Below, one piece after another: positions 35,946-45,651 of a DNA stretch of 64,000 nucleotides. A program made the position numbers and the translations under genes. Where the stretch lies: positions 32,028 to 96,027 of the forward strand of contig NZ_BJDU01000010.1 in the NCBI RefSeq assembly GCF_005405305.1, read 5' to 3'. The stretch's first letter is position 1; every line of letters starts with the position of its first letter. Under the pieces are notes generated by a model, which ran no database searches, was not told the DNA's origin, and worked only from the letters and a program-made list of their open reading frames with translations. The stretch comes from Companilactobacillus formosensis (GTDB taxonomy: Bacteria; Bacillota; Bacilli; Lactobacillales; Lactobacillaceae).

Positions 35946-35956
35946 GAGGTGTGACA

Positions 35957-36844
35957 ATGGATATTAGAGTTTTACGGTACTTCATTAAAATCGCTCAAGA
36001 ACAAAATATGTCAAAAGCTGCGCGAATGTTGCACGTTTCCCAACCAGCTTTGTCCAGACAAATCAATGAATTAGAAACTAGACTAGGTACTAAGCTCTTC
36101 ATTCGGGGCAAACGGCAGCTACAACTAACTCCTGATGGTTATTATTTATTCGAACGAGCTCAAGAGATCTTAGCTTTAGTAAACAAGACAACTTATAACC
36201 TGCAAAAACAAGATGTCGTTAGTGGCACGCTTGATATCGGTGCTGGTGAAAGTATGGCACTTGATTGTGTCATGGAAACTATCAAAGATATCATCCACAA
36301 ATATCCTGAAGTTCATATCAACTTCAGAAGTGGTGATGCCGAAACAATTCAAGCCGATTTAAGTAGTGGAATTTTAGAGTTTGGCATCATCATGGGACAC
36401 CGAAAGCTTGATAATTACCATACCTTACAGTTACCTGCTGAAGACCGCTGGGGAATTATTATGAAACGTGACGAACCACTGGCTAGTCATGAAAGCATCT
36501 CTCCGAGCGATTTAATTGGTAGATCACTGTTGGTTTCTCGCCAAGTTCAAGGTAAGAAAACTTTCCAAGATTGGAGTAACGGCTTGATTGAACAATTCAA
36601 TTTTATTGGAACTTATAATTTGATTTTCAACGCTGCCCTATTAGTCAAAACTGGTGCTTGTATGGCTTTGACTTATGATAAACTAATCGACACGACTTCG
36701 ATCGATGGACTAGTTTTCCGTCCGTTAAAGCCACAACTGACTGAACCCAATACAATTATTTGGAACAAGAATCGTAATTTACCAACTGTTGGTAAACTAT
36801 TCTTAGAAACATTACGCAAAAATATTGCTAAAAAGGAAGTTTAA
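35957..36844 (+). CDS. LysR-family transcriptional regulator
   Basis: 295 residues from ATG 35957 (AGAGGTGTGACA upstream); a GTG two codons earlier is possible. HTH: MDIRVLRYFIKIAQEQNMSK, AARMLHVSQPALSRQINELE. Paralogue of the regulator at 9260, and like it divergent from an SDR operon. It also lies directly upstream of a nitroreductase, 1 nt away, with which it may be cotranscribed. Confidence 0.92.
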   Translation: MDIRVLRYFIKIAQEQNMSKAARMLHVSQPALSRQINELETRLGTKLFIRGKRQLQLTPDGYYLFERAQEILALVNKTTYNLQKQDVVSGTLDIGAGESMALDCVMETIKDIIHKYPEVHINFRSGDAETIQADLSSGILEFGIIMGHRKLDNYHTLQLPAEDRWGIIMKRDEPLASHESISPSDLIGRSLLVSRQVQGKKTFQDWSNGLIEQFNFIGTYNLIFNAALLVKTGACMALTYDKLIDTTSIDGLVFRPLKPQLTEPNTIIWNKNRNLPTVGKLFLETLRKNIAKKEV

Positions 36845-36845
36845 T

Positions 36846-37496
36846 ATGGAATTTAAAAAAGTACTCAACGACCGTCATTCCGTCCGTGATTTTAAAGAAA
36901 CACCGATCAAAATAGATTTAATTAAAGAAATTGTTCAAGAAGCGCAAAAGGCACCTTCTTGGGTCAACTCTCAACCTTGGAAAGTCTATGCCGCTACTGG
37001 TAAAACTTTGGACAATATCAAGCAGGCTTACTTAGACAAAGATGCTCAAAAAGGGTATCCTGATTTTCCCGTCATGCACCGAGAAGATTGGAGTGAGGAA
37101 GCTCAAGCTAATATGAAACAATGGCGTCACGAAATAGTGCACCATTTTGACGACTTTGACCAAGCTCACGAGAAAATGAGTTTTGCTAGTTCTCACTTAT
37201 ATAGCACTCCTGCTATGCTTTTCATTACCATTCCGAAGAACTCCTCCAAGTGGTCGATTTTTGATGCCGGAGCTTTCAGCCAAACTTTGATGTTAGCAGC
37301 TCAAAACAAGGGACTCGACACGATTCCCAATTACACCAGCGTTCGTTTCCCCGATGTCGTTAGAAAATTCACCGATATCCCTAATGATGAAACTTTGGTC
37401 GTCGGTATCGCAATTGGCTATGCTCAAGATTCAACTATTAATACTTATCGTTCAAAACGTGTGTCTGTGGATGATATTTTAAAAATTAAAGACTAA
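36846..37496 (+). CDS. Nitroreductase-family protein
   Basis: 216 residues from ATG 36846, ribosome site AAGGAAG located inside the end of the LysR gene. FMN-binding start MEFKKVLNDRHSVRDFKETP, then KAPSWVNSQPWKVYAATG, SFASSHLYSTPAMLFITIPK, and C-terminal VVGIAIGYAQDSTINTYRSK. Full family length. An NAD(P)H-dependent FMN enzyme; substrate unknown. The LysR gene immediately upstream may regulate it as an operon mate. Confidence 0.9.
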   Translation: MEFKKVLNDRHSVRDFKETPIKIDLIKEIVQEAQKAPSWVNSQPWKVYAATGKTLDNIKQAYLDKDAQKGYPDFPVMHREDWSEEAQANMKQWRHEIVHHFDDFDQAHEKMSFASSHLYSTPAMLFITIPKNSSKWSIFDAGAFSQTLMLAAQNKGLDTIPNYTSVRFPDVVRKFTDIPNDETLVVGIAIGYAQDSTINTYRSKRVSVDDILKIKD

Positions 37497-37547
37497 AAAA
37501 GCCTTGCTAGATTGTAGAAAAACTACATTCTAACAAGGTTTATTTTT
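37496..37547. terminator. Bidirectional intrinsic terminator
   Basis: GCCTTG.TAGA.TGTAG / CTACA.TCTA.CAAGG hairpin with A6 before and T6 after. Confidence 0.85.
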
Positions 37548-38296
37548 TAATCTAACATGAATTTTGTCGCAATGTTCAAAGCTTCTTGACGAGAATTATT
37601 AATCTCAAATCCATGATCGGCATCATCTAACAAATGCAGTTTATCATTGGTATAACAATCATCGTAACGCTTTGAAGCAATATTATTTACTACGGTATCT
37701 TTCAAACCGTGAACCAAGCAGACTGGTCCGTGATACCGACTAGCAACTTCATAAATTGGCAAGGTTTGAGCTGTTCGTAAGTAAAATCCACCCAAAGTTA
37801 AGCCTTTTTTGATAGGCAATGTATCAGGAATATTCTTAGGATCATAAGTATATCCTTGAGTATCACCTTTTAAGGCATCATCCTTTAAAGTTGCGGCCGG
37901 AGCTAACAAAGCCAGTTTAGCGATTTTTTCAGGATAATAACCGGCTAACATGCTAGCTACTACTCCACCTTGAGAATGTCCCAGTAAGTAAATATTTTCG
38001 ACACCTTCAAGACTGCGAGCATAATCCAAAATAGCTTTACCATCGGCGATTTCGTTCAAAACCGTCATATCTTGGAAGCGACCATCACTTTCTCCATGCC
38101 CGTTGAAGTCAAAACGTAATGTACCTAACCCTTCAGCCACAAAGCGTTGAGCTAATTGATACAATAATTGACTAGGTTCTATCCCCCGATTAGAAGTAAA
38201 GCCATGCATCAAAATAACTAAATTAAATTTATCAGTTTGTGGTTTAACGAAATCCCCCCGTAAAGTTAATCCATCTCGTTTAATTTCTACTTTCAT
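37547..38296 (-). CDS. Alpha/beta hydrolase (cinnamoyl-esterase-like)
   Basis: 249 residues. Oxyanion MHGFTSNRG, nucleophile GHSQGG, acid-base DDADHGFEI. The motif DFNGHGESDG, and the length, match feruloyl/cinnamoyl esterases of lactobacilli (for example the LJ0536 type), which cleave plant phenolic esters. Specific substrate is inferred only. Divergent from the NmrA-like gene at 38374. Confidence 0.85.
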   Translation of the reverse strand: MKVEIKRDGLTLRGDFVKPQTDKFNLVILMHGFTSNRGIEPSQLLYQLAQRFVAEGLGTLRFDFNGHGESDGRFQDMTVLNEIADGKAILDYARSLEGVENIYLLGHSQGGVVASMLAGYYPEKIAKLALLAPAATLKDDALKGDTQGYTYDPKNIPDTLPIKKGLTLGGFYLRTAQTLPIYEVASRYHGPVCLVHGLKDTVVNNIASKRYDDCYTNDKLHLLDDADHGFEINNSRQEALNIATKFMLD

Positions 38297-38373
38297 TTTT
38301 CCAACTCCTTTTGATTATTCTAATACTAAAAGATATATGATAGAGATAAAAATAATTGTATTGAGGTGGGATA

Positions 38374-39237
38374 ATGGAAAAATTTCTAATTATCGGTGGG
38401 ACTGGTAACATCGGTTTTCCATTGATAGAGTTTTTAAATAAGCAAGAAAATATTCAAATCGTGGCTGGATCACACAATCCTGATAAAGCTCAAACTAAGT
38501 TTCAAAATATGGATAATGTAGTAGTTAAGAAATTTGATTTTTTGGACAACACCACTTTTGCTGAGGCCTTTGACGGTGTATCGAAAGTCTTCTTCGTACG
38601 TCCTCCACAATTGGGACATCCCAAACAAGATATGTTGCCATTCTTGCGCTATGCTCAAAATCATGCTATCGACCAAATTGTCTTCGTTTCCTTATTAGGT
38701 GTCGAAAAAAATCCTATGACACCTCATCATCAAATCGAACAAATGATTTTGGAATTAAACATCCCTTACACATTCATTCGTCCTAGTTTCTTCATGCAAA
38801 ATCTCGACACGACACACTTATATGACATCAAAAATCATCATGACCTCTTCATCCCCGCTGGTAATTCTCGGACTAGCTTCATCGACACTCGCGACATCGG
38901 TAAAATTGCTGGTATCACAATGCTCGATGACAAATATCTTTTCCAAAAACTCAATATCACTGGCCCTCAAGCCTTAAACTACCAAGAAATTGCCCAAGTC
39001 ATGACTCAGATTTTAGGTGTTAAAATTACTTATAGTAAACCCAGTCTCCTGAAATTTCGTAAAACGATGCTAAAACGTGGTCTCAAAAAGGATTTTGTCA
39101 ACGTGATGGTGATGCTCTACTTAATTACCCAGTTGGGCAATGCCAAGGAAGTTACCGATACTGCTGAAAAAGTCCTCGGGCACAAACCTAGCAATATCAA
39201 GGATTACATCGAAGATTATCGAGATTATTTTATTTAA
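38374..39237 (+). CDS. NmrA-like NAD(P)-binding protein
   Basis: 287 residues. Rossmann start MEKFLIIGGTGNIGFPLIEF, then SHNPDKAQTKF, FVRPPQLGHPKQDMLPFLRY AQ, IRPSFFMQNLDT and ITGPQALNYQEIAQVMTQIL. Typical of the SDR family a (NmrA/QOR-B) used as redox sensors or quinone reductases. Good ribosome site GAGGTGGG. Stands alone. Role unknown. Confidence 0.85.
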   Translation: MEKFLIIGGTGNIGFPLIEFLNKQENIQIVAGSHNPDKAQTKFQNMDNVVVKKFDFLDNTTFAEAFDGVSKVFFVRPPQLGHPKQDMLPFLRYAQNHAIDQIVFVSLLGVEKNPMTPHHQIEQMILELNIPYTFIRPSFFMQNLDTTHLYDIKNHHDLFIPAGNSRTSFIDTRDIGKIAGITMLDDKYLFQKLNITGPQALNYQEIAQVMTQILGVKITYSKPSLLKFRKTMLKRGLKKDFVNVMVMLYLITQLGNAKEVTDTAEKVLGHKPSNIKDYIEDYRDYFI

Positions 39238-39318
39238 AATCGTATTGAAATATTTATAAAATCCACCTATGATTAAATCATCCGATACTTAGGAAAAAAT
39301 TATAGGGGGATTTTTTTT

Positions 39319-40468
39319 ATGAAATTTGGAAAATCAGCTACAATCATTGCTGCTTTGGCGATGGCTACTACTGAAGCCTTAGTAATGTCTCAAAAAGACG
39401 CCGAAGCTGCCGGAGTTGCCACAGTTTCAGCAAACAAAATAGCCAATTTATACACTGCTAACGGGGACTTGATTCACAATCGAGCTTTAGCAGCTAATTC
39501 AGCGGGCTGTCGGTAAAATTGTCGACATCAATAATGAAATGTACTATCAAGTAGCTACAAACGAATATCTAAATGCTGCAGATGCTTCATACACTGTTAA
39601 TGTCCCAACAGTTCAACAAAAATTAACCGGTAAGATCATCGGTGGTAACGCTCAATTATATCGTGACGATACTAATTCAATGTCCAACCGTGTTTTAGCT
39701 AACGGTTCTTCATGGCTAGTCGGTAAAATTATCGTCAACAAACTGGGACAATATTTTGCTCAAGTCTCAACACACGAATACGCTGACGGTTTAAATATGG
39801 CCTTCAACATGCCCGTTCCTCAAGCTACTTATGTGGCTGACTTTGGTATCAATACTCAAGGCAACACGAATACAAACACTGATACAAATACAAATACAAA
39901 CAATAATAACAATACTTCAACTAACGTTGGCACTAACAACGATAACAATGCTAATTCCAACCAAGATACTTCCGATTACCAACCTAATCTAAGTCAAATC
40001 AACAAGTACTTCGTTGCCTATCTAAATGCCCTTCACAAGGCTAACGGAACAGCTCCAGTCCAACTATCTCAAGACTTGATGAGCTACGCTACACAACGTG
40101 CCCAACAACAAGATGGTCTTAACCTTGATCACTCAACAGCTGACAAAGATATGTCAGAAAACCTTGAAGGTGGTGGCTTCGACTACATGAAATACGCTGG
40201 CGTTAAATCTGACAAAGACGCTGCCTACTTCATGCTCAAGAGTTGGTACGATGAAGATAATAACTACTCTAAACCTGGAGAATCAGGACATTTTGGTCAC
40301 CGTGCTGCTTTGATTTACAGTGGTCCAAACGTTGGTCTTGGAATTACTAACAAAGATGCCGCATTTGAAGCTGACTGGAATTACGATACATTGAGTTCTT
40401 TCCAACAACTTTATAATTTCACAGGAACAGATCCTAATACCAAATTTATTTCTAAAGATGCTATCTAA
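39319..40468 (+). pseudogene. SLAP-domain, CAP-domain secreted protein, frameshifted
   Basis: Signal peptide MKFGKSATIIAALAMATTEA, then a SLAP domain. At 39501-39507 two bases are missing (AGCGGGCT where the paralogue has AGCTTGGGCC), so SAWAVGK becomes SAGCR-stop. Another frame continues QVATNEYLNAADASYTVN, a second SLAP domain, an Asn/Thr linker (NTNTDTNTNTNNNNN), then a CAP (SCP/PR1-like) domain with LSQDLMSYATQRAQQQDGLN and GHFGHRAALIY. The 437-residue paralogue at 49762 has three SLAP domains plus CAP. Likely inactive unless a sequencing error. Confidence 0.87.
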
Positions 40469-40557
40469 TAAGTGATTCTTTCTAAACTTAGATTAAGATA
40501 ATATTCAAAACTAAAAAATTATTTTAATTTGCTGGACTAAACAACAATGACGCTATT

Positions 40558-40719
40558 TAGTCGGTAGTGACAGCTTTGTGGATGCTCAGTACTGAAATTT
40601 TTGTTAGCAATTTATTGCTTACAAAAAGACCAATCTTGGAGATGATTCCCGGGCTTGGAATTAGCTTCAAGTTGTGTCCAGTACGTTCCAGCATCCACAA
40701 AGCAGAACGGACGACGGCA
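40558..40719 (+). repeat. Structured intergenic repeat, complete copy C
   Basis: About 162 bp. Closing helix is a perfect 14-bp pair (40573-40586 with 40690-40703) plus 40589-40594 with 40679-40684. Inside are hairpin 40598-40610 with 40615-40627 and hairpin 40635-40641 plus 40645-40649 with 40657-40661 plus 40665-40671. Shares the AGACCAATCTTG, GCTTCAAGTTG, GTTCCAGC and CGGACGACGGCA blocks with copy A, while paired stretches differ by compensatory changes. The rest of the 40469-40893 gap holds only the ATPase leader. Confidence 0.78.
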
Positions 40720-40802
40720 ACTAATAATAATCTAAAACACCTGATTGGCGTGTTTTTTAAATAAATGATACAATTGTCTTACAGATAAATATAACTAGGT
40801 TG

Positions 40803-40866
40803 AGCGCAAGCTTTCAAGATAATACTTCCGAGGGTAAGGAAGTTTCTTGAAGTTTGCGCTTTTTTT
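40803..40866 (+). terminator. Leader terminator (attenuator) of the P-type ATPase
   Basis: AGCGCAA...TTCAAGA pairs with TCTTGAA...TTGCGCT around an inner ACTTCC/GGAAGT stem, then seven T, ending 27 nt before the ATPase ATG. Promoter-like TTGGCG-18-TACAAT lies upstream. A terminator in a leader suggests a metal- or stress-dependent switch; it does not match a riboswitch class I can recognise. Confidence 0.65.
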
Positions 40867-40893
40867 CGGCCTAAAATTGAAAGGACTGAATTT

Positions 40894-43647
40894 ATGAAGA
40901 AGTTTTACCAACAAACTACAGATGAGGTGTTAGCAAAACTCCTAGTTGATGAAAACACTGGTTTAATCAACGACCAAGTCCAACAAAATCGAAAACTTTA
41001 TGGAGAAAACAAGCTACCCGAAAAGCAAAACGACCCCCATTGGAAGATTTTTTTGCGTAGTTTTAAAGAACCCATCGTTATTGTTTTGTTAGGTGCCGTC
41101 ATCTTATCGTTTGCTAGTTCCATCTACGCCTTCCAAACCCAACCTAATCCCCAACATGGTTTTGAATCATTATATGAAGCTATCGCAATTTTAATTTTGA
41201 TTATCATTAATGCCTTCTTAGGATTTTGGCAAGAAATCAGCGCTCAAAAGAGCCTCGATGCTCTGAAAGAAATGAATGACCGCTCGGCAACTGTCTTTCG
41301 AGATGGTGAATGGCAAAGTATCTCGACTAGTGAAATTGTCGTTGGCGATTTATTAAAAGTTCAATTAGGAGATTTCGTCGAAGCTGATGTTCGTTGGCTT
41401 CAAACTGACGAGCTCCAAGTAATCGAATCTCATTTGACTGGTGAAGCCGATGCCATTCAAAAAAGTACTGACGTTATTAATCAAGATGCTCAACTTGGTG
41501 ACCGTACCAATATGGGTTACTCTGGGTCAACAGTTGCCAACGGCCAAGGTATCGGAATAGTCGTGGGAATTGGTGCCAACACTGAATTAGGTAACATTGC
41601 TAAATTAATCGAGTCAGTCGATGACAAAGTTTCTCCACTTCAAAATACTATTAACAAACTAACTAAGACTTTGATGAAAGTTTCTGGTGGAATCGTAATT
41701 TTAACTTTTATCATCGGAATCATTCGAGCTGGAGAATTAAGTATCAACTCTATCACTTCCGTATTATCAACTTCGATTGCTCTAGCAGTAGCGTCTATCC
41801 CTGATGCTTTGCCTGCTGTTTTATCAATCGTTTTAACCATCGGTGCCAGTAAAATGGCCAAGAATAAAGGTCTTATCAAATCACTCGACAGTGTGGAAAC
41901 GCTCGGCAGTACTTCTTACATTTGTTCCGATAAAACTGGGACTTTAACACAAAACGAAATGACCGCCACGAAATTTTATGATGGAAATGCCGTCTTCGAT
42001 GTTTCTGGATTAGGTTATGCTCCAATTGGACAAATCACTAACCCAGACGATATTAAGCTTAAAAATTCAGCTTTCTTAACTGGTGCGGTTCTTTGTAACG
42101 AAGCCGTGATCAAAGAAGAAGACGGTGAATTCAAACCTTTTGGTAATCCAACTGAAATTTCCTTGAACGTCCTAGGGCAAAAAGCTGGAATCACGAAAGA
42201 TCAATTATTAAAAAATAGTGAAATTATTCGGACACTGCCTTTTACTAGCGACCGTAAAATGATGAGTGTGGTTGTTAAAAATAGCGACGGTTATCAACTC
42301 TATACTAAAGGTGCCCCTGACGTACTATTGAAAAACAGCCAAGATATTATTTTAAATGGTGAAAAAGTTTCTGGACTCGATGCCCAAAATGACTTTATGG
42401 AAATCGTGAATTCTTTTGCCCATCAAGCCTTACGAACTCTAGCCGTTGGTGTGAAAAGCTTATCAAAAAAACAGGCTCTCAGTGCCACGACTGAAGAACT
42501 AGAAACTAACTTAACTATCGTCGGAGTGGCTGGTATCATCGATCCTCCACGCCCTGAGGTTAAGCAATCAGTCAAAGAATTGCACGATGCTAATATCGAA
42601 GTCGTGATGATTACTGGAGACCACGCCAATACTGCCCGTGCTATCGCTTTTGACCTCGGCATCGTCAAGTCAAAAGATGCACCAGTAATTAATGGTAGTG
42701 AAATTGAAAAAATGTCTGATGGCGAACTATTCAAGAAAGTTCTGCAGACTAACATTTACGCTCGCGTTTCTCCAGAACACAAGCAGCGTATTATCAAACA
42801 GCTCCAAAAACATCACCAAGTTGTAGCTATGACTGGTGACGGTGTCAATGATGCACCAGCTTTACGAGTAGCCGATATTGGTATTGCTATGGGAATAAAC
42901 GGAACTGAAGTTACTAAAGATTCAGCCGATTTAATTCTTTTAGACGATAAATTCACTACGATTGAGAAATCAGTCAAAAGTGGTCGAACGATTTACGCTA
43001 ATATCAAAAATTTCATGCGCCATGAACTAACAACCAACGTAGCTGAAGTTTTGGCTTTGTTATTAGGCTTACTTTTATTCAGCCAAACAGTCGGGCAAGT
43101 TCCTGCCGGTACACCAACTTTGACTGCCTTGATGGTCTTGTGGGTCAACATGGTTAGTGATGCTCTACCTTCATTTGCTTTAGGATACGACGTGGCTGAA
43201 TTAGATATCATGAAAGAAAATCCCCGTGATCCCAACGAATCTGTTTTGGCTAATCACACTTGGTCTCGAGTATTGATTCGGGGAACTATCATGGGAGCTA
43301 TGGTCTATCTTGGTTTCTTATGGGCTGCCAACTTTGGTTTGAACAGTAATGAAGCACAAACAGTTGCTTTTTTAACATTAGTTTTTGGTCAATTGTGGCA
43401 CGTCTTCGATGCTAGAAGTTCTCACACTTTATTCAGAAGAAATCCTTTCAGTAACCCCCGTCTTCTTGTAGCAGTATTGTTTGCTGGAATGAGTTCTGTT
43501 TTGGTAACTGTTCTACCATTTTTCAATTTAGTTATGGGAACCGCCACTTTGCCAGTTTGGATCTATTTAGCAGTAATCTTCATTCCTGCTTTACCAACCT
43601 TGATTTTGTCCGGTTTGAAAGAAATCTTTAAGATTAAAATTTGGTAA
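40894..43647 (+). CDS. Calcium/manganese-type P-type ATPase
   Basis: 917 residues with the full P-type set: LTGEAD (actuator, TGEs variant), DKTGTLTQNEM (phosphorylated Asp), KGAPD, TGDGVNDAPAL. M4 motif PDALPA replaces the PEGLPA of animal SERCA; M5 NVAEVLALLL and M6 WVNMVSDALPSFALGYD supply Asn and Asp. This resembles the PMR1/bacterial Ca(2+)/Mn(2+) group with one ion site. Exports or sequesters a divalent cation. Transcription enters through the leader terminator at 40803. Confidence 0.92.
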   Translation: MKKFYQQTTDEVLAKLLVDENTGLINDQVQQNRKLYGENKLPEKQNDPHWKIFLRSFKEPIVIVLLGAVILSFASSIYAFQTQPNPQHGFESLYEAIAILILIIINAFLGFWQEISAQKSLDALKEMNDRSATVFRDGEWQSISTSEIVVGDLLKVQLGDFVEADVRWLQTDELQVIESHLTGEADAIQKSTDVINQDAQLGDRTNMGYSGSTVANGQGIGIVVGIGANTELGNIAKLIESVDDKVSPLQNTINKLTKTLMKVSGGIVILTFIIGIIRAGELSINSITSVLSTSIALAVASIPDALPAVLSIVLTIGASKMAKNKGLIKSLDSVETLGSTSYICSDKTGTLTQNEMTATKFYDGNAVFDVSGLGYAPIGQITNPDDIKLKNSAFLTGAVLCNEAVIKEEDGEFKPFGNPTEISLNVLGQKAGITKDQLLKNSEIIRTLPFTSDRKMMSVVVKNSDGYQLYTKGAPDVLLKNSQDIILNGEKVSGLDAQNDFMEIVNSFAHQALRTLAVGVKSLSKKQALSATTEELETNLTIVGVAGIIDPPRPEVKQSVKELHDANIEVVMITGDHANTARAIAFDLGIVKSKDAPVINGSEIEKMSDGELFKKVLQTNIYARVSPEHKQRIIKQLQKHHQVVAMTGDGVNDAPALRVADIGIAMGINGTEVTKDSADLILLDDKFTTIEKSVKSGRTIYANIKNFMRHELTTNVAEVLALLLGLLLFSQTVGQVPAGTPTLTALMVLWVNMVSDALPSFALGYDVAELDIMKENPRDPNESVLANHTWSRVLIRGTIMGAMVYLGFLWAANFGLNSNEAQTVAFLTLVFGQLWHVFDARSSHTLFRRNPFSNPRLLVAVLFAGMSSVLVTVLPFFNLVMGTATLPVWIYLAVIFIPALPTLILSGLKEIFKIKIW

Positions 43648-43685
43648 AAAAAAACCACTCAATTTTCAAAAATTGAGTGGTTTTA
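43646..43685. terminator. Bidirectional intrinsic terminator
   Basis: AAAAACCACTCAATTTT / AAAATTGAGTGGTTTT between convergent ATPase and DHFR-like genes. Confidence 0.9.
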
Positions 43686-44225
43686 TTATTTTTCATATGT
43701 TAAATATGCGATACCATTTACTTTTTTAGCTGTTACCAAGTTGAATTCTTTAAACTTAGTTTTATCGGAAAACAACGGAATACCTTTACCCAAGACAATT
43801 GGAACAATGCCAATTTGATAAACGTCAATTAAATCGCTATTAACTAACGGAGCAATCACGCTGCTGCCACCGACGATCCAAATATCTTTTTTCGACGATT
43901 CTTGTTTCAGTCCTCGTATTAAATCTTCAACATCCTCATCGATAAAATGGATATTGCCAACATCGTCTCCGGGATGTCTAGTCATAATATAATTTTCAAA
44001 ACTATCGTATGGATAATCATTGGGAGATAGCTTATTAGCAACTTGATCGTAAGTTTTGCGGCCCATAATTACTGTATCGACGTGCTTGACGAGTTTCTCA
44101 TACTCACGATCTTTCGTTTCCCCCGAAGTAAAATCATTGTCAATCAAATAGTCGATATTGCCATTTTCTTCCGCAATATATCCATCTAAAGTCTCCGCAA
44201 TAAATAGAATAACTTTCCGTGCCAT
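43686..44225 (-). CDS. Dihydrofolate-reductase-like (RibD C-terminal family) protein
   Basis: 179 residues from ATG 44225 (TTGGAGGATTGGGTT upstream). Motifs VILFIAETLDGYIAEENGNI, VIMGRKTYDQV, and IWIVGGSSVIAPLVNSDLID fit the YyaP/DHFR-like reductase family. NADPH-dependent reduction of an unknown pteridine- or pyrimidine-like compound. It is the intact relative of the interrupted RibD-like gene at 12141-14513. Ends in a bidirectional terminator. Confidence 0.87.
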   Translation of the reverse strand: MARKVILFIAETLDGYIAEENGNIDYLIDNDFTSGETKDREYEKLVKHVDTVIMGRKTYDQVANKLSPNDYPYDSFENYIMTRHPGDDVGNIHFIDEDVEDLIRGLKQESSKKDIWIVGGSSVIAPLVNSDLIDVYQIGIVPIVLGKGIPLFSDKTKFKEFNLVTAKKVNGIAYLTYEK

Positions 44226-44312
44226 AACCCAATCCTCCAATCAGCTTTCTTAAACATAATTATATAGCCAATTGTAGGATTATCCGATAATTATTTCTTT
44301 ACATTCCGTATT

Positions 44313-45548
44313 TCACTCTTTGGTAAAATGCAACGAATAATCAATATTCAATTTATCAGCTGATGTCTTAACAAATTTCTTAACTGCGGTTTGATTGTCA
44401 GGAGTATCATCTTTTAATTTAACTAAAATCAAAGCCTTGTCACTCTTATTTTTCTCGATTAATTGACCAATATAAACTTTTTCTACCGCATCTGGATATT
44501 CTTTGGTAATTTGACTCTTTAATTTCAACAGATTCTTATCGCTACTGCTTGTTGTCGATTGAGTGGTACTATTCTTCTCTTGGTCGACATACTTCTTGAA
44601 GGCATTGACACTCAAATAATTCCCCTTCGAAAGTTGTTGGAATTGTAATTTATAATCGCCCAATTGGTAGTCGCTCAAACGATTATCCAAGCTACTGATT
44701 TCTGACTTATTCAAATCATCCCCAATAACGACTAACTTGATTTTTTTATCCTCGAATTGCTTATTAACCACATACAAACCAGGCAGTTCGTTATCAATAA
44801 AACTCGTTAATTGTGTTTCATTGTAGGTTTGTTTGACCAAAGTCGAAGCTGAAATCAAACTTGGAATCGTAATGACAATTGCCGCAATGATGATCAACAC
44901 TTGATTCTTTACAGGAATTCCACTAGCACGATGTTGTTTAAAGTTAAAGACCAACGTTCCTAACATCGTTGCCAAGGCAATGAAGAAAGTATTAATTAAG
45001 AATAAATAGCCGGCGCTGAAAACTATCGACCATTTAAACTGACTCAAACCGTATCCTACAGTCGATAATGGTGGGATCAAAGCCGTCGCAATCGCAACCC
45101 CAGGTAAAATATTGCCAGGATCTTTTTTAGCTGAACCGATAATCCCGGCAACACCACCGAAGAACGCTACTAACACGTCCCAAATAGCTGGCTGAGTTCT
45201 AGCGATAATTTGTTCACTGGCATCTTTAATTGGTGAAAGTGAAAAGTAAATCGTTGCCGCAATCAAACCAACAATCATTTCAATCAAATAAACCATGACG
45301 GCTTTTCTCAATAATTTCGTATCACGAATCCCGACACCATAACCCATTCCGATGATGGGATCCATAATTGGCGATATCAGCATGGCACCAATAATTACTG
45401 CCACCGAATTCATATTCAAGCCAACACAAGCAATTATCGTCGCACAAAATAGTACCGCAAAATTCAACCAACTGAGATTGAGATTTTGTCGGACATGCTG
45501 ATCAATAATATCCGACTTCAGTAGTTGATCTTCTCCATCCATATCCAT
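44313..45548 (-). CDS. DUF389 (TIGR00341) membrane protein
   Basis: 411 residues with an N-terminal membrane half: VIIGAMLISPIMDPIIGMGY, FFGGVAGIIGSAKKDPGNIL, then PGVAIATALIPPLSTVGYGL. These glycine/proline-rich stretches are the DUF389 hallmark. The C-terminal third is a soluble extracytoplasmic-looking region. Found widely in Gram-positive bacteria; function is uncertain (a possible ion transporter). Ribosome site GAGGGATAACA before ATG. Monocistronic. Confidence 0.85.
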   Translation of the reverse strand: MDMDGEDQLLKSDIIDQHVRQNLNLSWLNFAVLFCATIIACVGLNMNSVAVIIGAMLISPIMDPIIGMGYGVGIRDTKLLRKAVMVYLIEMIVGLIAATIYFSLSPIKDASEQIIARTQPAIWDVLVAFFGGVAGIIGSAKKDPGNILPGVAIATALIPPLSTVGYGLSQFKWSIVFSAGYLFLINTFFIALATMLGTLVFNFKQHRASGIPVKNQVLIIIAAIVITIPSLISASTLVKQTYNETQLTSFIDNELPGLYVVNKQFEDKKIKLVVIGDDLNKSEISSLDNRLSDYQLGDYKLQFQQLSKGNYLSVNAFKKYVDQEKNSTTQSTTSSSDKNLLKLKSQITKEYPDAVEKVYIGQLIEKNKSDKALILVKLKDDTPDNQTAVKKFVKTSADKLNIDYSLHFTKE

Positions 45549-45651
45549 TGTTATCCCTCACAAATGTTTAGTTAGTTTTATTTTATTACATTTGAGTAGC
45601 TTAAAAAACATTTCCTCAGTATAATAAAATTCAAGAAAGGAGGTTTTCCAA

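Noticed and set aside
39865..39960. CRISPR-like short repeats (AATACAAATAC)
   Set aside because: They encode an in-frame Asn/Thr linker of the SLAP/CAP protein and have no spacer structure.
40740..40893. yybP-ykoY manganese riboswitch before the P-type ATPase
   Set aside because: The conserved GGGGAGUAG and following elements of that class are absent; only a terminator hairpin is seen.
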